Below, piece after piece: positions 34,861 through 44,441 of a stretch of 64,000 nucleotides of DNA (position 1 is its first letter; the number at the start of each line of letters is the position of its first letter). The stretch is from positions 62,001 to 126,000 of the forward strand of contig CAZLQD010000046.1 of NCBI GenBank assembly GCA_964561605.1, given 5' to 3'. The notes beneath the pieces are model-generated. The model worked only from the letters and a program-made list of their open reading frames with translations. It did no database searches and was not told the origin of the DNA. The translations under genes and the position numbers were made by a program. This stretch comes from JALUZX01 sp964561605 (lineage in GTDB: Bacteria > Planctomycetota > UBA1135 > JALUZX01).

Positions 34861-36150
34861 ATGAAGGAAAAGCCCCCCTCTCCAGGCAGGGAAGGCCCGC
34901 CCCCCCGCCCGGCCCCTCCTCCCGAGGGGCGGGGCCGGGTCCGGATCGGGATGGTGGGCCTGGGCGAGATCGGCCTGCGTCACATGGCCAAACTCCTCCG
35001 CGACCCCCTGGCGGAGATCCGGGCCCTCTGCGACGCCCGGCCGGAAAGGGTCGAAATGGGGATGGAGGTCGCCGGGAAGGCCGGGAGGAGGAGACCCGAG
35101 GCCTACACCGGCGAGGATGCCTACATCCGGCTTTGCGGGAGGGAGGATCTGGACCTGGTATTCACGGCCACACCCTGGCAATGGCACGTGCCGGTCTGCC
35201 TGGAGGCCATGAAGCAGGGCAAGCACGCAGTGACCGAGGTGCCGGCCGCCACGACCCTGGAGGAGTGCCGCCTCCTGGTGGAGACCTCCGAGGAGACGGG
35301 CCGCCACTGCGTGATGCTGGAGAACTGTTGTTACGACCGGGTGGAGATGCTGGCCCTCAACCTGGTCCGGAAGGGGATCCTGGGGAGGACCGTCCACGCC
35401 CGGGGCGGATATCTCCACGACCTGAGGGCCATCAAATTCTCTCCGAGAGGGGAGGGATCCTGGAGCGACGACAGGATCCTGGGACGGGACGGGGACCCCT
35501 ACCCGACCCACGGCCTGGGGCCCGTGGCCTGGTGCCTCGACCTGGGAAGGGGAAACCGGATGGAACGGCTCGTTTCCATGTCCTCCTCCCCCCTGGGGCT
35601 CAAGCTCTTCGCCCGGGAGAGATTCGGTCCCGAAAGCCCGGAGGCGGGGATCGATTTCGGTCAGGGGGACGTCGTGCTCACCATGATCCGGACCGCCCGG
35701 GGGGAGACGATCCTCTTGATCCACGACACGAATTCCCCCAGGCCCTACAGCCGGAACTTCCTCGTCCAGGGCACCAAGGGGATCCTCCGGAAATATCCGT
35801 CCCCCTTGATCCACCTGGAGGGACGCTCCCCCGGGAAGGAGTGGGAGGACCTGGCGCCCTGCATGGACGAATTCGACCATCCCCTCTGGAAGGGGATCCC
35901 CGCCCTGGGCAGGGAGGAGACCAGGGAACGGATGGACACCCTGGCCCTCCACCGCCTGGTCCGGGCCTTCGCCCTGGGCCGTCCCCCCGACCTGGACGTC
36001 TACGACGCCGCATCCTGGAGCGCCGTGACGGAACTCTCGGCCCGCTCCATCGAGGGAGGATCCATCCCCGTGGAGTTCCCCGATTTCACCCGGGGGGCCT
36101 GGAGGAAACCCCGCCCCCTGGAAGTGGACACCGCCTCCGTCGCCCCTTGA
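34861..36150 (+). CDS. Second GH109-like protein, cytoplasmic and divergent
   Basis: A 429-residue paralogue of the preceding gene, in tandem 27 nt downstream. It keeps the Rossmann motif GMVGLGEIGLRH, TPWQWHVPV, 'EVPAATTLEECRLLVE', 'MLENCCYDR', 'YLHDLRA', 'YPTHGLGPVAW' and 'FPDFTRGAW'. It has no leader, only a Pro-rich N-terminal tail, and the GHGGMDF block is replaced by 'TRERMDTLALH'. It may act on an imported product or have drifted in substrate. An in-frame GTG at 34852 is an alternative start; neither start has a good ribosome-binding site, so translation may depend on coupling. GH109 family membership is clear; activity is uncertain. Confidence 0.8.
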   Translation: MKEKPPSPGREGPPPRPAPPPEGRGRVRIGMVGLGEIGLRHMAKLLRDPLAEIRALCDARPERVEMGMEVAGKAGRRRPEAYTGEDAYIRLCGREDLDLVFTATPWQWHVPVCLEAMKQGKHAVTEVPAATTLEECRLLVETSEETGRHCVMLENCCYDRVEMLALNLVRKGILGRTVHARGGYLHDLRAIKFSPRGEGSWSDDRILGRDGDPYPTHGLGPVAWCLDLGRGNRMERLVSMSSSPLGLKLFARERFGPESPEAGIDFGQGDVVLTMIRTARGETILLIHDTNSPRPYSRNFLVQGTKGILRKYPSPLIHLEGRSPGKEWEDLAPCMDEFDHPLWKGIPALGREETRERMDTLALHRLVRAFALGRPPDLDVYDAASWSAVTELSARSIEGGSIPVEFPDFTRGAWRKPRPLEVDTASVAP

Positions 36151-36331
36151 GGACGGCCCAAGCCCGGCGGCCCCCGGGGGAAGGGCTGGGCTCCCGGAAG
36201 CTCTCCAAGACCCGAAATCCAGGCCCCCCCGACGCCGGAGCCGGGGAGAAAAATCGTCACCCCCGGCCGGATCGGGTAAAAGAATTCTCCCCCCGTCGCC
36301 CCCGGCGGGGAGAGAACCCCACGAGAACGCC

Positions 36332-37402
36332 ATGACGCCCCTGGCCGATCACCTTCCCGAGCCCGCCCCCGACGCCCGCCGCCTCGAGGCGGTCTTCCGC
36401 CGGGAGGAACCCGACAGGATCCCCCTCTTCGAGCTCGGGATCGCCGACTCCATCCTGGAAGCCTTCCTGGGAAAACCCATGCCCCCCCGCCCCGAAGGGG
36501 ACTCCCTGGAGGAACTTCGGGCCTGGATGGCGCCGAGAGTGGAGGGCTGGTGGCGGATCGGCTTCGACTACATGCTGGTCCGGGCCGAGTCCCCCTTCGA
36601 CCTCCGCAAGCTGGCCGCCTTTACCGAAGGGGACCGGACCTGGATGGAGGAGCACAAGGGGATCATCTCCAGCCGGGAGGACCTGGAGCGCTTTCCCTGG
36701 CCCGAATCGATCGGGTTCGCCCTGAGCGAGGCGACCCTCTCCCTCCTTCCCGAAGGAATGAAGGGAATCCTCTTTTCGGGAGGCGTCCTGGAATGGTCCA
36801 CCGTCTTGATGGGCATGGAGGGTTTCATGATGGGCCTCCACGACGACCCGGAACTTGTCCGGGAAGTGGTGGACCGGGTGGGCCGGGCCGTCTGGATGAC
36901 CTTCGAAGGCCTGGTGGAGGACGACAGGATCCTGGCCCTCTGGATCGGCGACGACCTGGGCTTCCGCTCCTCCACCCTTATCCATCCCAAACATATCGAG
37001 GAATTGCTCTTCCCCTGGTTCCGGCGCTACGCCCGCCTGGCCCACGACCATGGAAAGCCTTTCTTGTTCCATAGTTGCGGCAACATCGAGCCCGTCATGC
37101 CCGGCCTGATCGAGAAGGTGGGGATCGACGCCCGCCACAGCTTCGAAGACGCCATCCTTCCCGTGGAGGAGGTGAAACGCCGCTGGGGAGACCGGGTGGC
37201 CGTCCTGGGCGGAGTGGACGTGGACCTCCTGGCCCGGGCCACTCCAGAAAGGGTCCGGGAGCGGACCCTGGAAGTCCTGGAGGCCTGCGCTCCCGGGGGA
37301 GGCTATGCGGCCGGGTCGGGCAACTCCATCCCGGACTACGTCCCCCCCCGGAACTACCTGGCCTTCCTCCAGGCCGTCCTTGAGTTCCACCGGGGCCGCT
37401 GA
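36332..37402 (+). CDS. Uroporphyrinogen-decarboxylase-fold protein 2 (MtaA-like)
   Basis: A 356-residue URO-D-superfamily protein, distinct from the one at 29342. Blocks include 'RREEPDRIPLFELGIADS', 'FLFHSCGNIEPVMPGLIEKVGID' with the His-Ser-Cys-Gly motif typical of the methyltransferase branch, 'VAVLGGVDVDLLARATPERV' and the C-terminal 'GSGNSIPDYVPPRNYLAF'. This branch includes methylcobamide:coenzyme M methyltransferases and many uncharacterised members in carbohydrate gene clusters. It is not the haem enzyme HemE by motif. The ATG at 36332 follows a 181-bp gap that contains a GC-rich inverted repeat but no recognised promoter. Confidence 0.78.
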   Translation: MTPLADHLPEPAPDARRLEAVFRREEPDRIPLFELGIADSILEAFLGKPMPPRPEGDSLEELRAWMAPRVEGWWRIGFDYMLVRAESPFDLRKLAAFTEGDRTWMEEHKGIISSREDLERFPWPESIGFALSEATLSLLPEGMKGILFSGGVLEWSTVLMGMEGFMMGLHDDPELVREVVDRVGRAVWMTFEGLVEDDRILALWIGDDLGFRSSTLIHPKHIEELLFPWFRRYARLAHDHGKPFLFHSCGNIEPVMPGLIEKVGIDARHSFEDAILPVEEVKRRWGDRVAVLGGVDVDLLARATPERVRERTLEVLEACAPGGGYAAGSGNSIPDYVPPRNYLAFLQAVLEFHRGR

Positions 37403-37437
37403 CCCCTCCCTGGCGGGGGGGGGATTGCACTGGGAAA

Positions 37438-37483
37438 AAGGGGAACCAGAATGAAATTTCATCGTTGAAGGTGGTTTCCCCTT
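37438..37483. promoter_or_regulatory. Nested palindromes upstream of the S8 protease
   Basis: AAGGGGAA (37438-37445) pairs with TTCCCCTT (37476-37483), and CC at 37446-37447 can extend the stem with GG at 37473-37474 across a one-base bulge. Inside lies the perfect 12-bp palindrome ATGAAATTTCAT (37451-37462), conspicuously AT-rich in this GC-rich DNA. It sits 70-115 bp upstream of the protease ATG. It could be an operator or a transcript hairpin; nothing in the window tells which. Confidence 0.4.
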
Positions 37484-37553
37484 GGCCGCCGCCCGAGACG
37501 GCCGTGCCGTTTCTTCGACTTCAGATTCCACTCGAACGGAGGGGGTAAGCCCC

Positions 37554-40316
37554 ATGAAAACGAGATCCTTCTTCTTCGCCTTCCTTTCCGGAATTCTTCT
37601 CCTCGGACTCCGGGGAAATCCCGCGACCGCCCAGGAAGGCCCGGCGCCTTCCGCCTCCCCTCACGGACCGGCGGGTCTCCTGCCGGGCACGGAGAAGTGG
37701 ATCGCCGTCTTCAAGGAAAGGAGCTTCGACCTCTCTTCCTTCCGCCGGGCCGTCTTCGACCACGCCTCTCCCGAAGTGATCCGGGCCATTACGGCGGACC
37801 TGGAGAAACGGGCCCGGCGGGAGCACGCACCCTTCGCCGCCCTGGTGAAGAAACTGGGCGGCAGGGTGACCGAGACGTGGTGGATCATCGACGGCTGCGC
37901 CCTCGAGATCCCCTACTCCAAGATTCCCCTTCTCCGCAAGTATCCCAACCTTCTCCTCCTCGTCCCCGACAGGATCCAGGTCCCCCTGTCCCCCATCAAG
38001 AACTCCACCAACATCAAGAACCACAGGGTCGACCCCCTCCAGGCCAAGGGCATCCTCGGCAAGGGGGTTACCGTGGCGATCCTCGACACCGGCCAGGACT
38101 CCGACATGGCCGGCACAGGAAGACCCCATGCGGTCTACTACGTGAACGGAGATCCCACGAACACCACGGGCGGCGGCATCAAGGGTTCCCGCCTCCTGGC
38201 CAACGTGCAGATCGGCAAGATGCCCCCCGACGACGTCCAGGGTCACGGCACGGCCGTGGCGGGCATCGCCGCAGGGGGCGGCTGGAAGAATTCCGCCGCC
38301 GACATGGGCCACGTCCCCATGGCGGGCATCGTCGGATACTCCATCGCGGATACCAGGGGAGGGGGATGCTACACATCCACCGTCGTCCGTGCCTGGCAGA
38401 GGTGCGGCGCCGAGAAGGCCCTCTACGGGATCGTCGCCGCCAACAACTCCTACTCGGGAAGCCCCAACCCCCTCGACCCGGCCCAGCAGGCCCTGGACTC
38501 GGTGGCCCTCAACGCCGACATCCTCCCCGTCGTGGCCTGCGGAAACTCGGGCCGCTACACCATGAGGAGCCAGTCCTGCGCCAACGGCCTGGCCGTGGGA
38601 GCCGTCCGGTACGACACCAAGAAGGTGGCCTCCTTCTCCTCGAGAGGCCCCCTCTACGGTGACGCCCGCCGCTACTACCCCGATCTCTGCGCCTGCGGAG
38701 TCAGCGTGGTCATGCCCGCCAGGAACCGGGAGACCTCCAATACCGTCGGCTCCGGAACCTCCATGGCGGCCCCCCAGGTCTGCGGCGCCGCCGCCCTCTA
38801 CAGGTCCCTCCGCAAGAAGGCCACGGCCCTCGAGACCAAGGCGGCCATCCTGGCCACGACGGAGAACGTGGCGAAACAGAACCCCTCGGCCCCCTACAAC
38901 TCCCGGAACGCCTACGGCCTGGGCTTCCTCCGGGACGACCGCCTGGCCGAGGTGGCCCAGGGCAAGGGATTCATCGTCAACGACAATCTCACCGCCTTCA
39001 CCAGGAAGAAGACCTTCCAGATGCCCGTCCAGGCCGGGAAGGGCTACTCCATAGCCCTGGCATGGAACCGGTACAACGTGAAGAGCCGGGGTTGGAGCGA
39101 CCTCTCCCTCACCGTGAAGATGGCCAACCGCATCCTGGCCGCCTCCGACACGCCGCGCAACCTCTATGAGAAGGTGGTCTTCTCCACGGTCCTCTCGGGC
39201 AAGGTGACCATCGAAGTGAAGGCCTCCACCCTGGAGAGGTCCCCCCTACCCTTCTCCCTGGTGGCCTGCGAAGTGCCGCCCACGGCCTTCTCCGGCTTCT
39301 TCACATCCTACGGGAGGGGCTGCAAGGGAACGGGGATCGTCCGGGAAGTCACCACGGTCCTCCCCATGGATTACGCCGGGAAATGGGGCGAGACCCAGAC
39401 GGACAAGATCCTGGGCTACTACGACCACCGGTGCCAGCAGATCTACTCCCCATCCCAGGTCCCCCAGTATTTCTCCACCTCGGTGATCGCCTTCCGCCAC
39501 GACGAAACCTACAGTCCTTCCATCTGGAACTACTGGGCAGAGCTCACCATCGACATGGGAACCACAACCGTGAGCCCCTCCAGGATGACCCGCTACTTCG
39601 TGAGCAACATCAAGGGCACCATGCTCCGGGTCCTTCCCAAGACGAAGGTCAAGCTTCCCTACTGGACCAAGGTGAACACCTCCACCTCGAACTGGCTCAT
39701 CCGCATTCCCCTGGCCAGGCCCTTCACCTACGTGAAGAAGCAGGGTGAATACCTGATCCTGGATATCGTCAAGACCAACTCCTCCATCGGCACGTCCAAC
39801 GCGGCCTACTTCATCGACGCCGTCTCGGATGCGACCAACGTCCCGGTGAGCAGGCTCTTCTCCTCGAGCGCTTCCGCCTACTTCGGGACCGTCCAGCAGG
39901 GCATGGGCGCCGTCGTGGGCTTCGTCCCCTCCAAGAACGAGGGAGCCGTGCCGGTCCTGGACTCCCCCGACGAGCCCAGGATCGGGAAGACCATCACCCT
40001 GGCCGTCCAGAGGGCCAGGCCCAACGCCGTCGGGGGTATCGTCCTGGGCTTCTCCGACAGGACCTGGGCGGGCCTCACCCTGCCTCTGGACCTGACCCCC
40101 ATCGGAGCCCCCAACTGCAGTCTCCTCGCGGGCCTGAACGTCCTCTTCCCCACGGCGGTGGACGCCAAGGGATCGGCGGCCATGAGGCTCACCCTCCCAC
40201 GGGACTCCTCCCTCATCCTGGGAAGGATCTACTTCCAGGCCCTCATCCTGGATCCCCCCGCCAACCAGGCCGGCTTGAGCTGGACCAACGGCCTGAAGGG
40301 GATCATCGGCGGGTGA
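37554..40316 (+). CDS. Secreted S8 subtilisin-like protease with planctomycete C-terminal domain
   Basis: A 920-residue exported serine protease. Leader (about 1-26), an I9-like prodomain (about 45-145), then the S8 domain with D178 in VAILDTGQDSD, H231 in QGHGTAVAGIAAGG, the oxyanion Asn region 'VVACGNSGRY' and S403 in GSGTSMAAPQVCG. A PPC-like beta-domain (about 475-570) follows, then a ~230-residue beta-rich region starting at 'GFFTSYGRGCKGTG'. The final ~120 residues resemble the C-terminal domain of the esterase at 6520-7833 ('WAGLTLPLDLTPIGAPNC', 'FQALILDPPANQAGL', 'TNGLKGIIGG'). The ATG at 37554 has GGAGGGGG upstream. A GC-rich hairpin follows the stop. Confidence 0.92.
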   Translation: MKTRSFFFAFLSGILLLGLRGNPATAQEGPAPSASPHGPAGLLPGTEKWIAVFKERSFDLSSFRRAVFDHASPEVIRAITADLEKRARREHAPFAALVKKLGGRVTETWWIIDGCALEIPYSKIPLLRKYPNLLLLVPDRIQVPLSPIKNSTNIKNHRVDPLQAKGILGKGVTVAILDTGQDSDMAGTGRPHAVYYVNGDPTNTTGGGIKGSRLLANVQIGKMPPDDVQGHGTAVAGIAAGGGWKNSAADMGHVPMAGIVGYSIADTRGGGCYTSTVVRAWQRCGAEKALYGIVAANNSYSGSPNPLDPAQQALDSVALNADILPVVACGNSGRYTMRSQSCANGLAVGAVRYDTKKVASFSSRGPLYGDARRYYPDLCACGVSVVMPARNRETSNTVGSGTSMAAPQVCGAAALYRSLRKKATALETKAAILATTENVAKQNPSAPYNSRNAYGLGFLRDDRLAEVAQGKGFIVNDNLTAFTRKKTFQMPVQAGKGYSIALAWNRYNVKSRGWSDLSLTVKMANRILAASDTPRNLYEKVVFSTVLSGKVTIEVKASTLERSPLPFSLVACEVPPTAFSGFFTSYGRGCKGTGIVREVTTVLPMDYAGKWGETQTDKILGYYDHRCQQIYSPSQVPQYFSTSVIAFRHDETYSPSIWNYWAELTIDMGTTTVSPSRMTRYFVSNIKGTMLRVLPKTKVKLPYWTKVNTSTSNWLIRIPLARPFTYVKKQGEYLILDIVKTNSSIGTSNAAYFIDAVSDATNVPVSRLFSSSASAYFGTVQQGMGAVVGFVPSKNEGAVPVLDSPDEPRIGKTITLAVQRARPNAVGGIVLGFSDRTWAGLTLPLDLTPIGAPNCSLLAGLNVLFPTAVDAKGSAAMRLTLPRDSSLILGRIYFQALILDPPANQAGLSWTNGLKGIIGG

Positions 40317-40321
40317 GGATC

Positions 40322-40360
40322 ACCCGGGCCGGAGGGGGGCTTCCTCCTTCCGGCCCGGGT
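40322..40360 (+). terminator. GC-rich hairpin after the S8 protease
   Basis: ACCCGGGCCGGA (40322-40333) pairs perfectly with TCCGGCCCGGGT (40349-40360), starting 6 nt after the stop codon; the loop can add GG-CC pairs. No T run follows (ATTCCAAAGG), so it may be a weak terminator or a 3' protective structure. Confidence 0.5.
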
Positions 40361-40472
40361 ATTCCAAAGGATGAGTCTCCACCGCCTGGACCCGGCCGAT
40401 CCCAGGCATCAGTTTGAGGCAAAGGCCGGCCCTGAAAGGAAAAGGCCTTCGTGAGGGAGTTCTCCTTTTCCC

Positions 40473-40501
40473 TGGACTTCGGCGGCGCGCCGGAATACAA
40501 T
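40473..40501 (+). promoter_or_regulatory. Sigma-70-like promoter upstream of the hexosamine kinase
   Basis: TGGACT (40473-40478), a 17-nt spacer and TACAAT (40496-40501) give 4/6 and 5/6 matches to the consensus with ideal spacing, 72 nt before the ATG. A second AT hexamer, TAAAAT, follows at 40505-40510. The preceding gene ends in a strong hairpin, so a new transcript here is reasonable. Confidence 0.42.
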
Positions 40502-40573
40502 GGATAAAATCGTCCCGTTTCAGGACGAACCGGAGACACGCCGTTGGCCGGACCGGTCCGGAGCAGGTTTCAC

Positions 40574-41671
40574 ATGAACTACGACTTCCCTTCCATCCTG
40601 AGCAACTTCGCCCTGGAGGGTGAATTCCGGAAGGCCGAACCTTTCGGTTCCGGCCATATCCACGAGACCTTCGCCGTCACCTTCGAAAGGGAGGGCAAGC
40701 CGATCCGCTACGTCCTCCAGAGGGTCAACAAGACCATCTTTCCCGACGCCGAGGCCCTCCAGGAAAACATCCAGCGCGTAACGAGCCACCTGGAAAGGAA
40801 ACTCAAGGAAAGGGGGGTCCCCGACTGGCCGAACCGGGTGCTCCGCCTCTACCCCACCAGCGAGGGGAAGACCTACTTCGTCAACGGCGAGGGATACTAC
40901 TGGCGGGTCTACAACATGATCGAGGGAGGCCGCACCTACGACCGGCTGGAAAGCCTGGACCAGGCCTTCCAGGCCGCCAAGGCCTTCGGCGGTTTCCAGT
41001 CGGACCTCCAGGACCTCCCCGGCCCCCCTCTCCACGAGATCATCCCCAAGTTCCACGACGGGCCCTGGCGTTACAGCCAGTTCCAGGAGGCCCTGGACAA
41101 GGATCCGAAGAACCGGGCCGCCAAGGCCAAGGAGGAGATCCGTTTCCTCCAGGAGCACGCCCCGATCTTCCAGGTCCTGCCCAGGCTCCAGGCCGAGGGG
41201 AAGATCCCCCTGCGGATCACCCACAACGACACGAAGATCAACAACGTCGTCCTCTCGGACGAGACGGGCGAAGCCCTGGCGGTCATCGACCTGGACACGG
41301 TGATGCCCGGCCTCTCCCTCTTCGATTTCGGGGATATCGTCCGGACCACCGTAAGCAACTCCGACGAAGACGAGCGGGACCTCGAGAAGGTCCGCGTCGA
41401 CCTGGACCGTTTCTCGGCGGTTCTCCGGGGGTTCCTGGCAGGGGCGGGATCCTTCCTCAACGAGACCGAGCGGGCCCACCTGGTCTTCTCGGGGAAACTG
41501 ATCACCTTGATCATCGGGACCCGCTTCCTCACGGACTACCTGGCAGGAGACGTGTACTTCCACGTCCACCGGCCCGACCACAATCTCGACCGGGCCCGGA
41601 CCCAGTTCAAACTGGTCCAGTCCATCACGGAGAACGAAGAGGCCATGAACCGCCTCGTGGAGGAGATCTGA
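40574..41671 (+). CDS. nahK: N-acetylhexosamine 1-kinase-like phosphotransferase
   Basis: A 365-residue cytoplasmic kinase of the aminoglycoside-phosphotransferase fold. The catalytic loop THNDTKINNVV, followed by the metal-binding VIDLDTVMPGLSLFDFGD, is the combination seen in NahK, which phosphorylates GlcNAc and GalNAc at C1 for salvage. Length matches NahK (about 360). The N-terminal lobe has 'FGSGHIHETF' as the nucleotide-binding loop and 'YVLQRVNKTIF' with the ATP-phase Lys. The ATG at 40574 is preferred to a TTG at 40544 because GGAGCAGG lies just upstream. Products of the GH20 and GH109 enzymes encoded 4-9 kb upstream would be natural substrates. A partner pyrophosphorylase or phosphorylase gene is not in the window. 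Confidence 0.82.
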   Translation: MNYDFPSILSNFALEGEFRKAEPFGSGHIHETFAVTFEREGKPIRYVLQRVNKTIFPDAEALQENIQRVTSHLERKLKERGVPDWPNRVLRLYPTSEGKTYFVNGEGYYWRVYNMIEGGRTYDRLESLDQAFQAAKAFGGFQSDLQDLPGPPLHEIIPKFHDGPWRYSQFQEALDKDPKNRAAKAKEEIRFLQEHAPIFQVLPRLQAEGKIPLRITHNDTKINNVVLSDETGEALAVIDLDTVMPGLSLFDFGDIVRTTVSNSDEDERDLEKVRVDLDRFSAVLRGFLAGAGSFLNETERAHLVFSGKLITLIIGTRFLTDYLAGDVYFHVHRPDHNLDRARTQFKLVQSITENEEAMNRLVEEI

Positions 41672-41842
41672 CCCCCCGTCCGGAACCTCCACCGCCCCGC
41701 CCGGGGGGGATTGCGTTCCCTGAAACCCCTCTCCCCGGAGAACTCTTTACACCTTCATTACCTGGAAAGTCCCTCCCCCCCGTCCCCCGCCCGGCCCGCC
41801 TGTCGTAGAATCAGGTGATCTGAAAAACACAGGAGTCGGGCC

Positions 41843-43345
41843 ATGAAACGCGCATTCACCCTCTTTTCCGCCATCCTCCTGGCCGCCCCGCTCCTCCCGG
41901 CCCAGCACGTAAAGTACGGGCCCTGCGGCCTTCCCCCCGAGAGGAAACCCCAGCGCATCAAGGGCGGCGAGGCCTTCCCTCCCCTTCCCCTCCCCGCCAC
42001 ACCCTTGCGGCGGACCGAGAGAAAGCGGGACCCTGCCCCTCCCACGTTGATCGGGAAGATCCGCTGGGGCCAGACCCACACGGTCTTCCTCTCCGACGGC
42101 CGGAGAGTCCGTTTCTCCGACTGGAACCTGGATCCCTCGGACATGCAGGGCCTCCTCAAGGCGGCGGCGAGGAAGCTCAAGATCCGCTACAAGCACGAGG
42201 TGGTGACCCTGAGGGCCTTCCACTTCGACCCGGCCCGGGTCCCCATCCTCTTCATCACCGGGGCCAAGCCCTTCACCTTCGACGACGCCACGAGGAAGAA
42301 GCTCCGCTCCTACCTGGAGAAGGGGGGCTTCCTCTGGGGAGAGGCCTGCTGGGGCTCCCAGGCCTTCCGCAAGGCCTTCCGGGCCGAGATGGGGAAGATC
42401 TTCCCGGACCGGCCCTTGATGCAGCTTCCCCCCGGCCATCCTCTCTTCCACTGCACCTTCGCCCTGGACCACGTCCGCTACAGCAGGTGGGTCACGGACC
42501 GCCCGGAGAGCCGGCCCGTCCTGGAAGGGATCTACCTGGGCTGCCGCGTGGCCGTGATCTTCTCGCCCTACGACCTGACCTGCGCCTGGGACTCCATGCA
42601 CGTCAAGGAAGGGGCCTGGTCCGTCGTGGGCTGGGACGCCGTGCAGCTCGGCCTCAACATGATCACCTACTCGGTGGCCTGGATCCCCTACGGTAAATAC
42701 TGGTTCAAGGCATCCCGCACCTCCATGGAGAACGATCCCAACGCGGAGTTCGTCCTTGCCCAACTCAAGCACGGCGGCAACTGGGACCCCTACCCGGCGG
42801 CCTTCGCCGAGCTCGCCAAGGCGATCCTCACCGGGACCAACGTGCAGACCACCTTCAAGCGGGTCGTGGTCACCGCCTCGGACCCGGATCTCATGAACTA
42901 TCCCTTCCTCTACGTGACCGGGACGGGACCTTTCCGGTTCACCGACACCGAGCGGTCCTGCCTGAGGAACTTCCTCCGGAACGGCGGTTTCCTCCTGGCC
43001 GACGCCGCCTGCGGGGACCTGGCCTTCGACTCTTCCTTCCGGAGGGAGATGAGGAAGATCGTCCCCGGTCTCCCCCTCAAACCCGTCCGGCCCGACTCCC
43101 CGATCTACGCGGCCTACTTCCCCATCCGCAAGGTGGAGCTCACACCCCGCGCCCGGGCCACGGGCCGCTTCCAGGGCCTCCCGCTCCTGGGAATCGGCTT
43201 CGACGGCTCCTTGAGGGTGGTATACAGCCCACTGAGCCTGGGGAGCGGCCTGGAGAAGATCCCCCATCCCTTCTCCCTGGGCATCCGACCCGACGACGCA
43301 TCCAAGATCTTCGTCAACGCCGTGGTCTACGCCATGAGCCACTGA
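41843..43345 (+). CDS. Exported tandem-DUF4159 protein
   Basis: A 500-residue exported protein with a leader ending near residue 21 (LLPAQ) and two copies of the DUF4159 fold (about 95-290 and 320-500). Each has the 'hydrophobic-strand, TG(A/T)xPF, LR(S/N)(Y/F)Lx(K/N)GGFL' pattern: 'FITGAKPFTFDD..LEKGGFLWGEACWGS' and 'YVTGTGPFRFTD..LRNGGFLLADAACGD'. The fold resembles class I glutamine amidotransferases, but no catalytic Cys nucleophile is evident and the role is unknown. It is the first gene of the nine-gene MoxR operon (34 nt to moxR), a position where DUF4159 proteins are often found. A TAGAAT hexamer at 41806-41811, 31 nt before the ATG, may be the -10 element. Confidence 0.85.
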   Translation: MKRAFTLFSAILLAAPLLPAQHVKYGPCGLPPERKPQRIKGGEAFPPLPLPATPLRRTERKRDPAPPTLIGKIRWGQTHTVFLSDGRRVRFSDWNLDPSDMQGLLKAAARKLKIRYKHEVVTLRAFHFDPARVPILFITGAKPFTFDDATRKKLRSYLEKGGFLWGEACWGSQAFRKAFRAEMGKIFPDRPLMQLPPGHPLFHCTFALDHVRYSRWVTDRPESRPVLEGIYLGCRVAVIFSPYDLTCAWDSMHVKEGAWSVVGWDAVQLGLNMITYSVAWIPYGKYWFKASRTSMENDPNAEFVLAQLKHGGNWDPYPAAFAELAKAILTGTNVQTTFKRVVVTASDPDLMNYPFLYVTGTGPFRFTDTERSCLRNFLRNGGFLLADAACGDLAFDSSFRREMRKIVPGLPLKPVRPDSPIYAAYFPIRKVELTPRARATGRFQGLPLLGIGFDGSLRVVYSPLSLGSGLEKIPHPFSLGIRPDDASKIFVNAVVYAMSH

Positions 43346-43379
43346 CGCGAATCACCAGGACCAGAAACGAGGACGTTCC

Positions 43380-44437
<1,058 letters not shown>

Positions 44438-44441
<4 letters not shown>

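Noticed and set aside
29342..37402. HemE annotation for the two URO-D-fold proteins
   Set aside because: Both lack the expected HemE motifs and one has the methyltransferase-type HSCG block. They are not next to other haem genes.
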